A DNA stretch of 64,000 nucleotides from Trissonchulus latispiculum (taxonomy: Eukaryota > Nematoda > Enoplea > Enoplida > Ironidae), in assembly GCA_030248195.1 (NCBI GenBank), contig JASAND010005608.1, forward strand, positions 1 through 64,000, in the 5' to 3' direction. This document shows positions 54,777 through 64,000 of this stretch, one piece after another (the first letter of the stretch is position 1; each line of letters begins with the position of its first letter). Both the position numbers and the translations under genes were made by a program. The notes under the pieces were generated by a model. The model was not told the origin of the DNA, searched no databases, and was given only the letters and a program-made list of their open reading frames with translations.

Positions 54777-55429
54777 TGATGTGAAGTTTGACTCTACACT
54801 TCTACAGGATTAATAGAAACTGAGTTGTCTGCTTGACTAATGGATTAGGATAGTTAGGGAACAGATGAATACCGTTGTGAAGTTTGACTATAGTAAACTT
54901 AATAAAATGCTGTTGCCTGACTTTACACTCTAGGTTAGAACTCAATTACAGGTGAACAACTGTGGTGTGTGACACTGGAGAACTGTTCGGTCCTGACCAA
55001 CTGAAAGTCCACGAAATGATTACAACGGTTTATTATAATTTCTACAAAGACTTGACGACGAAGTTAGAACAAAATATAGATTTCAACCACAAAATGTAAA
55101 CTTGACAAAATATTAAACTAAACACAAAAACGCCCGGCAAAAGCCGGCAGAGCGACAACGGAGGAACTTGACCAAATACCTGACTCGACTTAACCCCAAA
55201 TTCGAACCCACAACTTGCACCCCAACCACTCGCTATAAAACTTACACCCACACTGCTCCCAACCAAACCAATATGGAGAACTACAACTATTAGCTATCCG
55301 GTCCTACAAATTTAGACAAGAGTAATGCGAAATAATTGAACGTTTATCAAAAGTAATGGCAATTTCACTTAGGCTTAGCAGCTCATGAATAATTTATATC
55401 TTTCCTGTCGGTGCTAACTTCACACAACA
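54777..55429 (-). repeat. Candidate 3' LTR of E2 (~650 bp)
   Basis: In the sense direction it would begin TGTTGTGTGAAG directly after the polypurine tract and end ...CTTCACATCA. A TATA-like GATATAAATT near 55392-55401 and an AATAAA near 55030 fit U3 and a polyadenylation signal. No second copy is in the window, so the inner boundary (54777) is a guess; 54961 is an alternative. Confidence 0.4.
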
Positions 55430-55440
55430 CCCCCTCTTTT
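55430..55440 (-). other. Polypurine tract of E2
   Basis: The sense strand reads AAAAGAGGGGG immediately followed by TGTTGTG, the typical junction of polypurine tract and 3' LTR. Confidence 0.65.
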
Positions 55441-58048
55441 GGCCTCGGACGGGTCCACTAAGTTAGAAGACTTGGTAAAAAGGATTACTCACAGGTACCC
55501 TAGGTACTAGTGATGATAAAACTTTTGTGAAAATTGCGTAAAGATAAAATGAAACAACTGCGGTGAACATACACCATACCACGGTTGAGCACACAACTTT
55601 TTAACATGCTAACCGGCCGACGATAAAACTACTCGTAACTAAATCGAGACATTTTTGACAAACTACTGCAAAACTTACTTACCTACTTCAAAACAACCTA
55701 CGTAAAAAATTTTAAATTCCCGCCCGAGTACACCCAGGTACCAAAAGAGTAGGGAGCACCGACAGGAAACAATAGCAAAAAAAGACAAAAACCCCTTATT
55801 GTAAATAATACAACTATTGCAAATATGTAGATATATGACAAAAACTATTATGCATGTAGGTATCAAACAAAAATGCAAGAAATAAAAAATTGTACATTTA
55901 TTTAGCAGCCATGATGGAATGAAGTTAGCAAATACAATGCCAAACAAAATAGTAGATTAGTAAAACAAAGAAAGAAAAATAGTGTCATCAAGAAATTGTG
56001 GTATTCAAGGAAAGAGCGAAGAAAATTTGAAATATGAAAAGAGGAATAAACCGTGTAACCATATTTAGTAGAAAAAAAGAACAGACAGAAAAGTGATAGT
56101 GAAAAACTAGCTATACCGACACCGACTATTACAACGGATATACCGAGGTGGCGAGCGCCCTGACGAAAGAAGCAAGAAAAACAATCCACTGAACCCCAAT
56201 TTTAAAATTTTAGTCCCTACGGCTCCCTCCCAATCAATCACAACCATAGATATCAGAACCCGAAAAGACTAACAACAGATTAATATATGTACAGTAGCAA
56301 TCACAAATGGGGATGGGGGCGAGTGTCACGAGTGTGCCGAAGGAGAGGACACTGGCGGTATACTCCCCAGCACGGCAGCAGATCGATTACATTCATAGAA
56401 TCCAGCACAGAAAGTCCAATGCGCCGGGGTCTACTCGGTCAAATCCGTACCAGGCCTCCCGAGGTCTCCTGCCAGAGCACTTCAAGACCAACCCAAACCA
56501 AACCGGCAGAAACCAAGGCAGGGCGGAAACGAGCACAAAGAAGTAGACGCCCGCTCCGCTCCCAACGGCGGTAGGCGATCTTCCAACAGACACCCATGCC
56601 CATAAGCCTGGGCGACCAGAAACCAGGCGGTAAGCCCAACCAGGCACAGTGGCCACAACAGTTACAGAGCAAGACAGACAACTGACCCACGGCCAGAGTC
56701 CCCAGTACCCCAAAAGTTCACAAAGCAGAAAATACCTCCAGAAATCCACAGATGGAAGTGGAAGACAAAGTCCAGGCGGAAAAGTCCGCTAAAGGCCACA
56801 GATAGAAATGGCCAGCCAAGTCCAGGCGGAAAATCCGCAAAAGTCCACGCGGTCAAACCGCACAAGGTCCAAAAAACTAGAGGCAGGTACGGTAAAGCCA
56901 GTAGCACCCAGCGCCCATCATTCCCCGATCGTCATGGCGACAGGACATGTCGCGCCAGAACCCGAAGCGCCGAAGCAGCGATCGGAAACACCAATTCCCG
57001 AGCCAACAACACACCAAATCCTGGGGGAGGCACACCCGGCACTGGAAGTGGGGGGTCGGCACCGGTACAGCAGACAAAAGAGTACTGGATTAACTAAAAC
57101 ACACAAAAACAAAAATTAAGGCAATCAAATAAAGCACAGCAGAATCATGATTAGCAATGGCAAAATGAAACAACACAAAATATAGACGATACAGAATTAC
57201 AGCCCCACCTATAACTTTAGTAGCTCCAGAGCCAATGGGAGAATCGCAGCCCCGGTTAGCGGAGGAGAAACCCCATAGGCCTGTGCTTATCAAAGAGAAT
57301 CTCAAGGCTAAACTAAATGAAACGGAATCAAAAAGAAAAAGAATGTTAAGGAGCGTGCGGCCCACCTCACCCGGTATGCGGAGACCGGAGCGGCCCGCAA
57401 CTTAACACTCCAAAAGAGAGTGTGAAAAAGGTAGGAGCACCAAAAGTTAAAAGTTGTAAAAGGTTAAAAAGAAAAGGTCACATCTGCTGTGTGGAATTTA
57501 GAAAAATCAACGAAAATCAGCAATTAAAGTTTATTCCAGTAAGAAAATAAAAATTCCAACGAGAAATAATCGAGAAAGTTGCCTTTAAAGCATCAAGGAG
57601 AAATATTTGTACGTATTAGAATCACAGAAAGAAAAAGAAAATTCTTGAATCATTTAGAAAACACAAAGAATCTGAGGAATAGAATACTCAAGTAAACAAG
57701 AATTTATGAATTAAATCAAGAAAGCGAAAAAGAAAAGAAATATATCAAACAGATCATCTAAAGGAAGCAAAAAATAGAACACATACGTCAAGAAATCAAA
57801 TAGAATGACCCACACAGCAGATAAAAGTTAAATGTAAAAATAGTAAAAAGAAAAGAAAACAGAAGAACCCCCCACTCCCCATGATAAAACAGTAAAAGAC
57901 GAAAGAAAAAGATAAAAAGACTTTTAAGCACCAATTTTTAGCACCAACCCGTAAGAAAGGGGCAAGAGTATACACACGAAAACTGCATGAGAACTTAGGG
58001 CGGGACGATCCGACCGATCGCCGCCCGGTGGGCCCGCTGCCTCTCATT
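55441..58048 (-). other. 3' untranslated region of E2
   Basis: About 2.6 kb without a credible gene. The open frames at 56287-57119 (both strands) have skewed composition and no family. The block 56750-56860 contains near-repeats of GTCCAGGCGGAAAA. Confidence 0.5.
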
Positions 58049-60343
58049 TCAAAGGTCTTCCATTTCGCGATTTAAATTGGGAAACAGCTCAGCGCGCAAA
58101 ATCATCATAACTTTTCCCAACCAGTTGCGGTTTTTCTGTTTATGCACGCGAATAACCTCGCTAGTAATCTGGTTTTGAGACAAATTGTCGAGCTGATGTT
58201 TATTCAGACCAATTCCCCAATACGGGTCACTGGTGGCCTCAACCAGCAGTCGGCAGCCAGAATCACGCAGAAAATCTACAAAATCTGGGCAAGACTTAGC
58301 CTTAGCACGCAAAACTTCAAGCATAACAAACGCGCGTACATGCATATCCTTGCCTTGCCACAATTTGCGAATAACTGAATCAGGTGGCAACCAACCCATA
58401 ATTTGTTCAGCCGCAAATTTGCAATAAAACAGATTCAAATACTGCGCGCAGGCCTCAGCAGGGGCATGCCAACAAGCAAAAAAGAAAAGTTTCCGAAATT
58501 GATAAGCTTGCTCAGATGTCTGAAAATAAAAACCCCACAATTCAACCCACCCGTTTGCACCCGGGACCTCTTTCGGTTCAAGACGAAACATATTGGACGC
58601 CGGGTCAAAAGCACCTTGAAAACGAGCAATCGGGTGAAAATAAGGAAAATTAGACGCGCGCATCAAAACATGTCCCAAACACTCATCAGTGACCTCCTTG
58701 GCCACCTGAACCATTTTCTTAGATCTTTCAGCCCAAACCCTTAGCAAATCTGCGAAACGCGAAACAGATGGATAGATATTCAAAAATGGAAAAAATCGCG
58801 TCACAAGATCAGCCAACGCAGCAACTTTATAGGGTGCAAACCCAACAACTTGAAAAGACTCAAAAAGAACTTCATCATCGCGCAAAATAGCTGGAAATTT
58901 GATGGAAAGTTTCCAATATTCAGGTTCTTCCAACTGAATACGATAAGGAGGGTGAGAAACAGGTTCCAATTTATCCCATGTAATAACAGGGCTTGCCTCA
59001 GGCAAAAGAGTCCTTATGATCGCAAAATAATTTTCCATCGCAAAATCAGTCAGACCAAATGGAGCATGGTTCAAATTTTTCAGATAGTTATCCCAGTATT
59101 TGAAAGAAGTAGTGAAATAAGGATTAAAAAGCGAAGAATCCACTTGCGAACAAAAATCAGGCAAGGTCGCAACCTGCCACTCAAATTCCGAGTAGACCCG
59201 CAAAGGGACTGCCCTGCGGTCATTCAAAATGGCTGACCAAACTGCCTGATGGTAAGGCGGGTCAATTTCCTGTGGACCCTCATACATAGGAGCCCCTAAA
59301 AGGGCACCATCATCAGTAGTGAGAGCCAACGACGGAGGTTTCATAGACCTGATTTCCCGGTCCAGAGAAAACCCACTACGATGCATAATGTGCGGCGGTG
59401 GATTAGCATAAAAACGTGGAACCGCTTTTTCAACCAAATAACGCGCAGAATATTTATACAAAACTGACTTCGAATTTGCAGGATGGTCCCAAGGGGCCGC
59501 CGAACATTCAAACTGCTGATTTAAACTCGCAAAAGACAAAAGATGTGACTCAGGCCACTGAATCGTGGGAGACGAGGGCAAAGTTGCCGAATCCCTCAGT
59601 GAAAAAGTCTGTAGAGGAATGTCCAATTTCAGTGGAGACAAATGTTCATCTTTGTGCTGTGGAAAATCACGTTTGGCATACTTAGGATCAGTCGAAAGAG
59701 GTTGTGAAGCTTCCTGAGCCTCCGCAGATGCAGAAGTCCCAGGTTGTCCAGAAGTGGACGAAGCCTCGTCCGAGCTGAAACGTACCGTAGTACGTGAAGC
59801 CGGGACTGAAGAAGAACGAGAAGGACGATTTGCGCCCGGAGTAGGAGCAAACATAGGGTCGGGAGTCAATCCCAAACCTGCAGATGGAGTACCGGCAGGC
59901 GGAACGCCCCCTTGCTCCGGAAAAGTAGAACCTGGAAAAATAATTTGCAAAAGTTGAGTCAAAGAGAAATCAGCACGAGACATCAAAACATAAACAACTT
60001 CAATAGCGTCCCATGGAGCTGGATGACCAATCCAGACTGACAAAAGTTCCTTAGAAAATCCCAAGGAAGCGAGGACCGCAAATTGGAGGTCAGTCGAAAT
60101 TGGAGGCATGTGGTGCCAAAATGCATCAGAAAACGAAGTTCTAGCTGCAACAGGTAATAAGCCCAAACCTGGCGTGCGAAAATTTAAATGTGGCATATAC
60201 CACTCAACTTGTGACTGGGCCGCCTGTTGTAAATTCGGCTGATTTTGCAGGTTCCAGATAGGGACTGCAGGGGAAGGGGAGGGAGAGGTAGGGGCGGACA
60301 GAGAAGCAGGACGGGGGAGGGACATACGCAAAGGACAACTCAT
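58049..60343 (-). CDS. E2 accessory protein with C-terminal NADAR-like domain
   Basis: 764 residues. The first ~540 residues are unrecognised: a Pro/Ser-rich start, a helical segment near 80-150 and a Ser-rich linker. Residues about 560-755 follow the NADAR plan. FQTSEQAYQFRK lies near 604, with Glu and Lys seven residues later as in active family members. A CRLLVEATSDPYWGIGL block lies near 695 and NWLGKVMMILRAE near 737. It overlaps the upstream ORF by four bases (ATGA), so it is probably translated by termination-reinitiation from the same RNA. NADAR enzymes hydrolyse ADP-ribose from guanine; its use by the element is inferred. Confidence 0.75.
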   Translation of the reverse strand: MSCPLRMSLPRPASLSAPTSPSPSPAVPIWNLQNQPNLQQAAQSQVEWYMPHLNFRTPGLGLLPVAARTSFSDAFWHHMPPISTDLQFAVLASLGFSKELLSVWIGHPAPWDAIEVVYVLMSRADFSLTQLLQIIFPGSTFPEQGGVPPAGTPSAGLGLTPDPMFAPTPGANRPSRSSSVPASRTTVRFSSDEASSTSGQPGTSASAEAQEASQPLSTDPKYAKRDFPQHKDEHLSPLKLDIPLQTFSLRDSATLPSSPTIQWPESHLLSFASLNQQFECSAAPWDHPANSKSVLYKYSARYLVEKAVPRFYANPPPHIMHRSGFSLDREIRSMKPPSLALTTDDGALLGAPMYEGPQEIDPPYHQAVWSAILNDRRAVPLRVYSEFEWQVATLPDFCSQVDSSLFNPYFTTSFKYWDNYLKNLNHAPFGLTDFAMENYFAIIRTLLPEASPVITWDKLEPVSHPPYRIQLEEPEYWKLSIKFPAILRDDEVLFESFQVVGFAPYKVAALADLVTRFFPFLNIYPSVSRFADLLRVWAERSKKMVQVAKEVTDECLGHVLMRASNFPYFHPIARFQGAFDPASNMFRLEPKEVPGANGWVELWGFYFQTSEQAYQFRKLFFFACWHAPAEACAQYLNLFYCKFAAEQIMGWLPPDSVIRKLWQGKDMHVRAFVMLEVLRAKAKSCPDFVDFLRDSGCRLLVEATSDPYWGIGLNKHQLDNLSQNQITSEVIRVHKQKNRNWLGKVMMILRAELFPNLNREMEDL
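60340..60343 (-). promoter_or_regulatory. ATGA stop-start overlap between the two E2 accessory ORFs
   Basis: The TGA of the exonuclease ORF shares bases with the ATG of the NADAR ORF. This arrangement supports reinitiation on one bicistronic RNA. Confidence 0.65.
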
Positions 60344-63108
60344 ACGCGACTAAAAGTGGGTGTAGGCGCCGATTGATTTCGCAAAAACGGAAAAGATTCA
60401 CTAAAAGTAGGAGGGCGCATCACCCCTGTTTGAGTAGAAATCACCGCTGCAGAAGTAGACACAGGTAAATTTAGACGTGGCGGAGCCGGCCAAGCTCCGA
60501 GTGGAGCTGGAACCGGCTGAGGCGATGGCTCAACGGCCATTTGCCCCGCCAGAGAAAGAAAGTCAGACACTAAATTTGCAGGTAGCAAAACTGAAGCAAA
60601 ACGCGGGGGCCCTTGTTCGGCCAGCACCGGCAGAACCAATTGAACACAGGGCTGATCTAAATTTACCAACGAAAGAGAAGAATTTTCATTTGAGTGAAAC
60701 ACTACATCACCCAAAGTAGCTGTCGAAACACTAGTGACCGGTGGAAATAGTTGATCTATAATTTCTTCCTGAGAAAGAGAAGTGGGAGGGAGGGAAGCAG
60801 GAGGGGCCGAGGAGCCCTCGGTCTCCATAGGGATAGCGACGGAAGGGGCCGGGGAAGGAATGGGGGTGGGGGGAATGATGTTGACCGAGGGAAGGGAAGA
60901 GAAAGAAGACGTTTGCGTAGAAAAAGGCTCAGTAAGCGGCTGAAAATTTTCAGCACCTGGACCCGGAGTGCTGCAGGCAGCACCTTCCTCGCCGACAACC
61001 GCAGCCGGCTCAGGTGGCGCCGGAGGAAAATCCCGCTCAATGCGGGACGGAGCCTCCGCACCAGAAGAGCCGACCTGCGATGGCTGAGCCAGCGGCGCGG
61101 AAGGGCCTACAAACACCGCCGAGTCTGAGGGAGACTGATTTTCCTCTGCGTAAACAACATGAAAAGCCGCTGCCGGCTGATTTGACTGCTCAGAAAGGGG
61201 GGAGCGGGTAGCGGACGGGATAAGGGGACGAAGAGGGGTGGCGGGAAGGGACGAGTCCCCAGCTGGAACTTCCTCCTGCGACGGTGGACGAGACGACGAC
61301 TCCCATTTTGGAGGAGGCGTTTCCAGTCTGGGCTCATTTTCTGCATCAGAAGAATTTGAAGAAACATCTAAAATTTCTGAGGGAAGTCCCTCTGGCACCT
61401 CATGCTGCTCAGCAGCTTTTTCATCCAATTTGCGCTGCTCGCGCTCCTTATCCGGTTTCGGAGTTTTTGGCGTGAACGTGTATTCCGGTTCTTCACCGGC
61501 CAACTCAATTTGTTGTGCACTCGGCACCAAAACAGGATTTGGACGATCCCCCACAGTCGTGAACAAGTCAGAATTCAACTTGTCTTGATCTGGCAAAAGT
61601 TCTAAAGGAGGAGATTTGGACAAAATTTTGACATCAACCAACTTTTGTGAGTGACGTCGGTCACCGTCAATATGCGCGATCAACAATTTTGTCAAAGGCT
61701 GAAAAACAGGCTCATTCATAATATGAGGAAGCGCCGAGGCTTCAAGACGTTCCAAGGAGTCCAGCTGCGAAACTTGACTCAAAGTTGTTGTGCGCTGTAG
61801 CAGCTGAAAATGCTCTATACCAGAGGATGGGCACGAATGCAGCAAACGCTGGACAACTAGAACCAAATCAAGCGCATCCTTGATTGCATACGCAATTTCG
61901 GAAGGTTTCAAAAAAGACATAAAACCATGCGCCGAAACATCTTTGCACAAGCGCCCCGGATATTTCAAAACATGCTGCTGAAGCCACCCCAGGGAGAGGT
62001 TCTCATGCAGTTTAGGGGGGGGAGAACGCTGATTATTCTCGTCAAACCAGATGTGAGGGCCCCGCTTTGGATATTCAGGGTCATTCTCCGGAGGGAGTCC
62101 CTTAAGGGCCATTCTGCGATAAGCAAAACGATAGAAATGATTTATGTCAACCAACGAATTTCTGGCATCAATGCCCAAATTACCAAGAACCCGACGTGCG
62201 TCGCACAGAGCGTTAACCGCCAAAACTGGAAACGGAATGTTATAGAATAAAGGCTGTAGCGCATAGCGTATCAATTTCCAGGAAGGGACTTGGAGGTAAA
62301 TGACGTAAACCATCACCACCGTGAGTCTCAGACCGGAATCAAACCGGGATTCTAAAGTCGGATTCAGAGGATCAATTTCTTCACGAAATGAGGTGATATC
62401 CGTAGGTACCGCAAACTGTAGAGTCGTCGCAGACTGACCCGTAGGGATATCCATCCAATTTTGAGAATGGCCCTCAACATCCAAAACAAGAAACCCAGCT
62501 TCCTTAGCCCAGAAAAACAAATTTTCCACTTCACCGACAAGAGCTTCAATTTCTGTAATAATACAAGTGGCGGTACGTAATTTTTCATCCAGGAATGTCG
62601 CCTGGTGAATTGTATTCAGCCAGTCTTCCCGCCAGCGTCTGTCGGCAGCCGAAGCAAAATCAATCTTGGGGGGAGGGTTTTCTGCGAAAACAACACTCAA
62701 ATCCTCTAGCGAAAAGGGAGGTAGCGGTTCTGTGTTAGACTTCCGCTTTTCTGAACGTTCCCGTTTCCGAGAGCGATGCGAAGCCGCCGACTTTCGTGGA
62801 CGTTTCGCTTTCGAAGATTTCTTGGAAGGGGAGAGGTCTGAAACAGCTTCGACGTCAACTAAAACATCTTCAGACGTATCTTTCTCTGAAGGTTGATAGC
62901 TCGCATCCGACTCCGAAGTACGAGACTTTTTCGTCCGCTGAGAGCGGCGCAAAGGGATCTGAGAACTAGGGGGGGCGCCCACTTCTGAAAGCTTTTTCCA
63001 GTCGCGGGTCGCCCCTTTTTCCTGTAGAGTTTCTGACAAAGATTGTTCGGGACTGGACTCCCGTTCTGATGGTTCTGATTTATCTTGGTGCCTGCGTTTC
63101 CGAACCAT
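60340..63108 (-). CDS. E2 accessory protein with DEDDy 3'-5' exonuclease-like domain
   Basis: 922 residues. The N-terminus is Lys/Arg/Ser-rich and disordered, with nuclear-localisation-like clusters (RKRRHQ, KRPRK, RKRERSEKRK). Residues about 195-420 match the RNase D/WRN-type exonuclease plan: LDVEG near 206 (motif I, Asp and Glu), ALCDARRVLGNLGI near 299 followed by a VDI block (motif II), and EIAYAIKDALDL near 402 (motif III, Tyr-x3-Asp). All four acidic residues and the Tyr are present. The rest is Pro/Ser/Glu-rich. A splice acceptor (GTCTCCCACAG, AG at 63126-63127) lies just upstream. RNA or DNA trimming is the family activity; its use here is unknown. Confidence 0.7.
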   Translation of the reverse strand: MVRKRRHQDKSEPSERESSPEQSLSETLQEKGATRDWKKLSEVGAPPSSQIPLRRSQRTKKSRTSESDASYQPSEKDTSEDVLVDVEAVSDLSPSKKSSKAKRPRKSAASHRSRKRERSEKRKSNTEPLPPFSLEDLSVVFAENPPPKIDFASAADRRWREDWLNTIHQATFLDEKLRTATCIITEIEALVGEVENLFFWAKEAGFLVLDVEGHSQNWMDIPTGQSATTLQFAVPTDITSFREEIDPLNPTLESRFDSGLRLTVVMVYVIYLQVPSWKLIRYALQPLFYNIPFPVLAVNALCDARRVLGNLGIDARNSLVDINHFYRFAYRRMALKGLPPENDPEYPKRGPHIWFDENNQRSPPPKLHENLSLGWLQQHVLKYPGRLCKDVSAHGFMSFLKPSEIAYAIKDALDLVLVVQRLLHSCPSSGIEHFQLLQRTTTLSQVSQLDSLERLEASALPHIMNEPVFQPLTKLLIAHIDGDRRHSQKLVDVKILSKSPPLELLPDQDKLNSDLFTTVGDRPNPVLVPSAQQIELAGEEPEYTFTPKTPKPDKEREQRKLDEKAAEQHEVPEGLPSEILDVSSNSSDAENEPRLETPPPKWESSSRPPSQEEVPAGDSSLPATPLRPLIPSATRSPLSEQSNQPAAAFHVVYAEENQSPSDSAVFVGPSAPLAQPSQVGSSGAEAPSRIERDFPPAPPEPAAVVGEEGAACSTPGPGAENFQPLTEPFSTQTSSFSSLPSVNIIPPTPIPSPAPSVAIPMETEGSSAPPASLPPTSLSQEEIIDQLFPPVTSVSTATLGDVVFHSNENSSLSLVNLDQPCVQLVLPVLAEQGPPRFASVLLPANLVSDFLSLAGQMAVEPSPQPVPAPLGAWPAPPRLNLPVSTSAAVISTQTGVMRPPTFSESFPFLRNQSAPTPTFSRV

Positions 63109-63125
63109 TTTTCAAGCCAACAGAA

Positions 63126-63136
63126 CTGTGGGAGAC
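63126..63136 (-). other. Predicted splice acceptor before the exonuclease ORF
   Basis: GTCTCCCACAG on the minus strand, 17 nt before the ATG at 63108. Confidence 0.45.
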
Positions 63137-63845
63137 TACCTGACCCTACACTGTAAAATAATCAAGAAAATACCACCTGATCGATTTCCTGAACTGGTCC
63201 AGAAAACAACCCGAATAGTGGACAAGCACCCCAGAAGGCCTCCTGACCACTGAACCACAGAAATCCACAACCAAAAAGATAACCAAACCAGCTCTGAAAC
63301 ACAAATAGATATAGTGCATTACATGAAAGTGAAGAAAAACGCCAAATTTGCTACGAGAGACAGAAAAATTTATAGAAGAGTCAACCAAAAAGAATAGCCA
63401 ACAAAATGCAAAGAAAATTTCGAAAGACGAGAAGTTCAAGGGTACCAAGGGTGCGTATTCAAGAAATTTCAAAAACCAGGATGTCAAAATTAGAAAAGTA
63501 CGTGTTGTACAGTTTAAAGATTCAACAATATGAATTTAAAAGAATGAGAAAAACCGCAAAACTTGTGAAATTTAATCTAAGAGAAAATACGTATATACGT
63601 ATACAAGAAAGTCTACGAAAATCTATGAAAAGAAATTTTATTTACCAAAACAGTAGGAACCAGGTTGGTGCCAAACAGTGTTACACACAAAAATATAAGC
63701 GCCTAAAATAGTAAAAATAAAATAAGGTTAAACGCTAAAACAAAGAAAAAGATGAGATCACTCTAGAACAAAAAGCTATAATGGTGGACAAAGACGTATG
63801 TGAGGCATACATACAGAATACAAAATACAAACAATACAAAACAAA
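63137..63845 (-). other. Spacer between pol and accessory ORFs of E2
   Basis: About 700 bp, A-rich on the plus strand (pyrimidine-rich in sense). No gene seen; probably the 3' part of an intron. Confidence 0.45.
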
Positions 63846-64000
63846 CTAAGTAAGGAACGGCTTGAGACGATTTACATGGATTTTTTCCGTAGGGGGATCC
63901 GTTTTTGTGGTAGACTGAATTTCAACATTAGGGGGCGCAAGAACATTAACCACCCGGAACGGGCCCTCGAAGACTGGCAAGTATTTGCGACTTGCAACCT
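63846..64000 (-). CDS. C-terminal end of E2 pol (integrase), partial
   Basis: The last 50 codons of a frame that enters from beyond the window and stops at 63846-63848. It contains SRKYLPVFEGPFRVVNVL and ends KIHVNRLKPFLT. This is the 'GP(F/Y)' plus HVNRLKP signature of the integrase C-terminal domain of Ty3/gypsy elements. It fixes the orientation of E2 and its class. Confidence 0.85.
   Translation of the reverse strand, partial: VASRKYLPVFEGPFRVVNVLAPPNVEIQSTTKTDPPTEKIHVNRLKPFLT

Larger units (their letters stand above)
54777..64000 (-). mobile_element. Second large LTR retroelement (E2), 3' part, continues past the window
   Basis: The window edge carries the end of a gypsy-type integrase. 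Downstream in the sense direction lie a ~720 bp spacer, an exonuclease-like ORF, a NADAR ORF, a 2.6 kb untranslated region, a polypurine tract and a candidate 3' LTR. Accessory genes after pol parallel the giant element, but the proteins are different, so this is a distinct family. Only one LTR is in view. Confidence 0.75.

Noticed and set aside
56287..57119. Overlapping frames on both strands in the E2 untranslated region
   Set aside because: Skewed composition, no family, no splice or start support.

Overview
This is a repeat-dominated piece of a eukaryotic genome, most likely an invertebrate animal. Supporting this are consensus-like intron splice sites, LTR and LINE retrotransposons, tRNA-derived SINE-like sequence, a retroelement with an envelope glycoprotein, and many microsatellites. 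I cannot name the species. I see no bacterial gene organisation, and the only host-gene candidates are isolated exons at 50.6 and 54.3 kb.

Layout. 1-4501 is non-coding flank with dispersed and short-period repeats, ending in a 253 bp inverted-repeat MITE. 4502-35691 is one giant Ty3/gypsy-like LTR retroelement on the minus strand, about 31.2 kb. Its LTRs are extremely long (6617 and 6290 bp) with ends TGTAATG/CATTACA. It carries a single open frame of more than 3700 codons in the order Gag, Env, protease, reverse transcriptase, RNase H, integrase, OTU protease. Two further 3' genes follow: one with a NADAR-like domain and an Arg-rich tail, and one unrecognised acidic/zinc protein. 38253-44530 is a decayed two-ORF LINE (minus strand) whose ORF1 carries a CCHC knuckle and a NADAR-like domain. 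A 664 bp TRIM element with a tRNA-like sequence in each LTR is nested in its ORF2. 47444-50516 is a large imperfect palindrome made from two inverted copies of a decayed element with a C2H2 zinc-finger ORF, plus a tRNA-derived SINE. 54777 to the window end is the 3' part of a second large LTR retroelement (minus strand). It includes the last 50 codons of an integrase, a 922-aa ORF with a DEDDy 3'-5' exonuclease-like domain, and a 764-aa ORF with a NADAR-like C-terminus. The last two ORFs are joined by an ATGA overlap, and a candidate polypurine tract and 3' LTR follow.

The central observation is that three different retroelements here (two LTR elements and one LINE) each carry a NADAR-like domain, in an accessory gene or in ORF1. 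NADAR enzymes are known to remove ADP-ribose from guanine bases. I infer that these elements may repair or evade ADP-ribosylation of their nucleic acids. The OTU domain and the DEDDy exonuclease point the same way, to element-encoded counter-defence or RNA-processing functions.

How the genes may work together (inference): in the giant element, an AG|GTAAGT donor about 100 nt inside the 5' LTR and acceptors just before both downstream ORFs suggest retrovirus-like splicing. Unspliced RNA would give the polyprotein and spliced RNAs the two accessory proteins. Clusters of a repeated GTCGGTAC-type motif sit about 80-250 nt upstream of both acceptors.
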